Source: Brachionus koreanus (lineage: Eukaryota; Rotifera; Eurotatoria; Ploima; Brachionidae). From it: 64,000 bases of DNA. Below the pieces are notes generated by a model that saw only the letters and a program-made list of their open reading frames with translations, ran no database searches and was not told the origin of the DNA. The stretch covers positions 2,188,440-2,252,439 of the forward strand of contig PJRA01000048.1 in assembly GCA_016987375.1 (NCBI GenBank). Direction: 5' to 3'. A program made the position numbers and the translations under genes. Shown piece by piece: positions 60,620 to 64,000 of the stretch. The first letter of the stretch is position 1, and every line of letters begins with the position of its first letter.

Positions 60620-62731
60620 TTGATTGAGTAATCATTCCAAAAGATCTCATACAAATATGCGTCAAATTTTGCAGAATGATTATTCATTTTAAATTAAAAA
60701 AGAATTTCTCAGTGTTTTTTTTCTAAATTAAATATTTGCTAAATATTTTTTATCTAAATTAAGTGTTTTTATCTAATTTAAATTTAAAAAAATTTTTTTA
60801 TAGACTTTGCTTAACCATTTGAAATAAAAATAATTTTTAGTTAACAATTTTTTTTATTACATAGAAAAAAAACTAGAACTAAAATATTGTTTTATATCTA
60901 ACTAATAACCGGTAATTAATTTTTTTTTATCTAAAAAAAATATGATCATAAGATATAAATTTTTTTCTATAAATATGAATGAAGTCGAGCGAAAACATTT
61001 TGAACATGGTGAAATTTAAGAAATGGTTAATTTAAAGAGCCAAAATCAAAATTAGACACAGATAAACTTTACTATTAGTATTTTTGTTTAGATAGCTTTA
61101 TTTTTGCACACATGTAAATTGTTTTGTCTGATCTCTTTGATGATTAGATAAAACACATTTGATTGATAACTGGCGAACAACAATTTATCAGATTTCGCTT
61201 TTTAAATTTTTATTTTGTTATTTCAATTGTTTGTGTCTTCAAGTTAATAAAAATCTTTCTTCATAAAAATAAAATATCCTCAACTAAAGGAATTTAACTG
61301 TTTTTTTTTAGTCAAAAAAAGGTAACTAATGCCTCACAAGAAACCATTTAAATTTTATAGGTCTTAACCAAGCCTCATTTTTTAAAATTAGTCTTTGCTA
61401 ATTGCACAATAATTCATATGATTTAATTTTTAGACTTTAGAAAAAAATTACTTTTCAGTGATTTAAAAGTAAATACCTGAGTGAAATTCGAAAATAATTT
61501 AATACACAATTTTTAATTAATCAAGTAGGCAATTTTTTATTTTTTTGATAAATTAAAAATTTGTATTTTTTTATAGCAGTCTGATGCCTACATTTTTTTT
61601 AAAATTAATTGAAATATTAGCATAAAAATGAATTTAATTAGACTAAATCATCAAAAATAATAAAGGCTAAGAAATTTCAACCCTAGAATCTTGTTGTTTT
61701 GTTTATTTATTTAAAATATGTCTAATGCAAAATTTCAAATATTTTTAAAGGTTTGCTTGGACAAAATTCAAACCTAGTAGCAAATTGCGTGTAAAGTTAT
61801 TTCATGTTAAAAAACTTGATTCGCACATATTTTTTTTATTATGTATGTAGCAAAGCAGTTTCAGTTTATATTCGTAATTAAAAACGAAATTAGATTTTCT
61901 AATTCTAAAAAATTTACAATTAAAGTTAGATAATCGGTATTTAATTAAATAAAAATAGAGGATGATTCAATCAATTTATTTGTAAACATAATAGAAGCTA
62001 ATATTTTTTATCTAAATATTACTTAATCATTATCTTTGGCCTTTGAGCAGTAATAAAACTAGAAAAATATTGTTTAGAAGTTTGTGAAATGTTGATAACT
62101 AGCATTTTATTTTAAATTGTTCAAATGAACCTTGAAAATTATAAATTTTATCTTAAATATTTTTAAAATAATTCATTTGAAAATTTTCGATTTAAAATGG
62201 CTTTTAAAAAAGAGAGAGCAAATACTTTATCACGAATGTTATGACCTTTTGGTCGATTTAAAGTGAAAAAATTCATATAAAAATCAGAGCATAAAAAATT
62301 TAACATATTAAATTTTTATTAAAATAGATTAATAGAATAACCTATAATTATCAGGTTAGTGTAATAAAAATATACAAAAATCAAAAATTATAATTTTTTT
62401 GTAATTTAATTACATAATAATTGAACAAAAACATTTTATTTATATAATTAGATTTTTGTTTACTTTATTTCATTTTTGGTTTAACTTGTTAAATAAAAAT
62501 TTTAGATCTCGATAAGATTAGAGTTGACTGCCTTGCTTTAAATCATGTGATTCTATTATAAATGTAAAATATAGCTTTTTAAGGACATGTTGACTTATTT
62601 AAGATAGCATTTTTGAAAAGCCTTATTTTTAAGATATTTTATTAGGAAAAAATTCAAATGCCAATAATTATAAAACATTTTCATCTTAAACCAGACGTTT
62701 ATAAATTTAAAAATTTAGAAAAGTAACAAGA
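60620..62731. other. Intergenic, nothing seen
   Basis: 2.1 kb of AT-rich DNA between villin and the kinase gene. No coding frame or repeat is recognisable. Confidence 0.4.

Positions 62732-64000
<1,269 letters not shown>

Overview
This is eukaryotic nuclear DNA from a bilaterian animal. It is very AT-rich, its protein genes are broken by many short GT-AG introns (mostly about 45-60 nt), and the gene set is animal-like: a D2-type dopamine receptor, an ephexin-type RhoGEF, a calpain, villin with a headpiece, a two-lobed phosphofructokinase, 5-aminolevulinate synthase with heme-regulatory motifs, an SLC26 anion transporter, TSEN34, SPCS2, MDH1B and a choline/ethanolamine kinase. Extreme AT content, tiny introns and many small DNA-transposon remnants would fit a monogonont rotifer (Brachionus-like). 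That assignment is inference; no rRNA or mitochondrial marker is present. I rebuilt the gene models by hand by requiring GT..AG introns, preserved frame and recognisable protein motifs. All multi-exon models below close in frame except the second aldo-keto reductase, which carries a frameshift.

Layout. 1-1.6 kb: a membrane-anchored CAP-domain protein (-). 1.6-14.1 kb: 12.5 kb of AT-rich DNA without a supportable gene, containing one MITE. 14.1-17.1 kb: D2-like dopamine receptor (+). 18.0-21.4 kb: an orphan gene and a RhoGEF (+). 21.7-27.1 kb (-): an 18-exon calpain with an 11-nt microexon, a cysteine-rich orphan and an aldo-keto reductase. 27.4-31.3 kb (+): MDH1B, divergent from that reductase over a 352-bp gap, then a degenerate aldo-keto reductase with two catalytic residues replaced and a frameshift. 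31.3-33.5 kb: repeats. 33.5-41.2 kb (-): phosphofructokinase, SPCS2 and ALAS. 41.2-45.6 kb: a transposon graveyard with a PHD-finger relic, 15-bp tandem repeats and a LINE tail. 45.6-49.0 kb: SLC26 transporter (+). 50.1-50.9 kb: a hAT-type MITE with an exact 8-bp target duplication. 51.1-52.0 kb: orphan gene (-). 54.9-55.9 kb: TSEN34 (+). 57.3-60.6 kb: villin (+). 62.7 kb to the end: a choline/ethanolamine kinase running off the window.

The genes are mostly unrelated housekeeping and signalling functions; this is ordinary animal gene order, not an operon. I found no wholly new multi-gene system. The most notable items are the type II membrane CAP protein missing a tetrad histidine, the calpain microexon inside the catalytic centre, the decayed aldo-keto reductase, and the mobile-element families.
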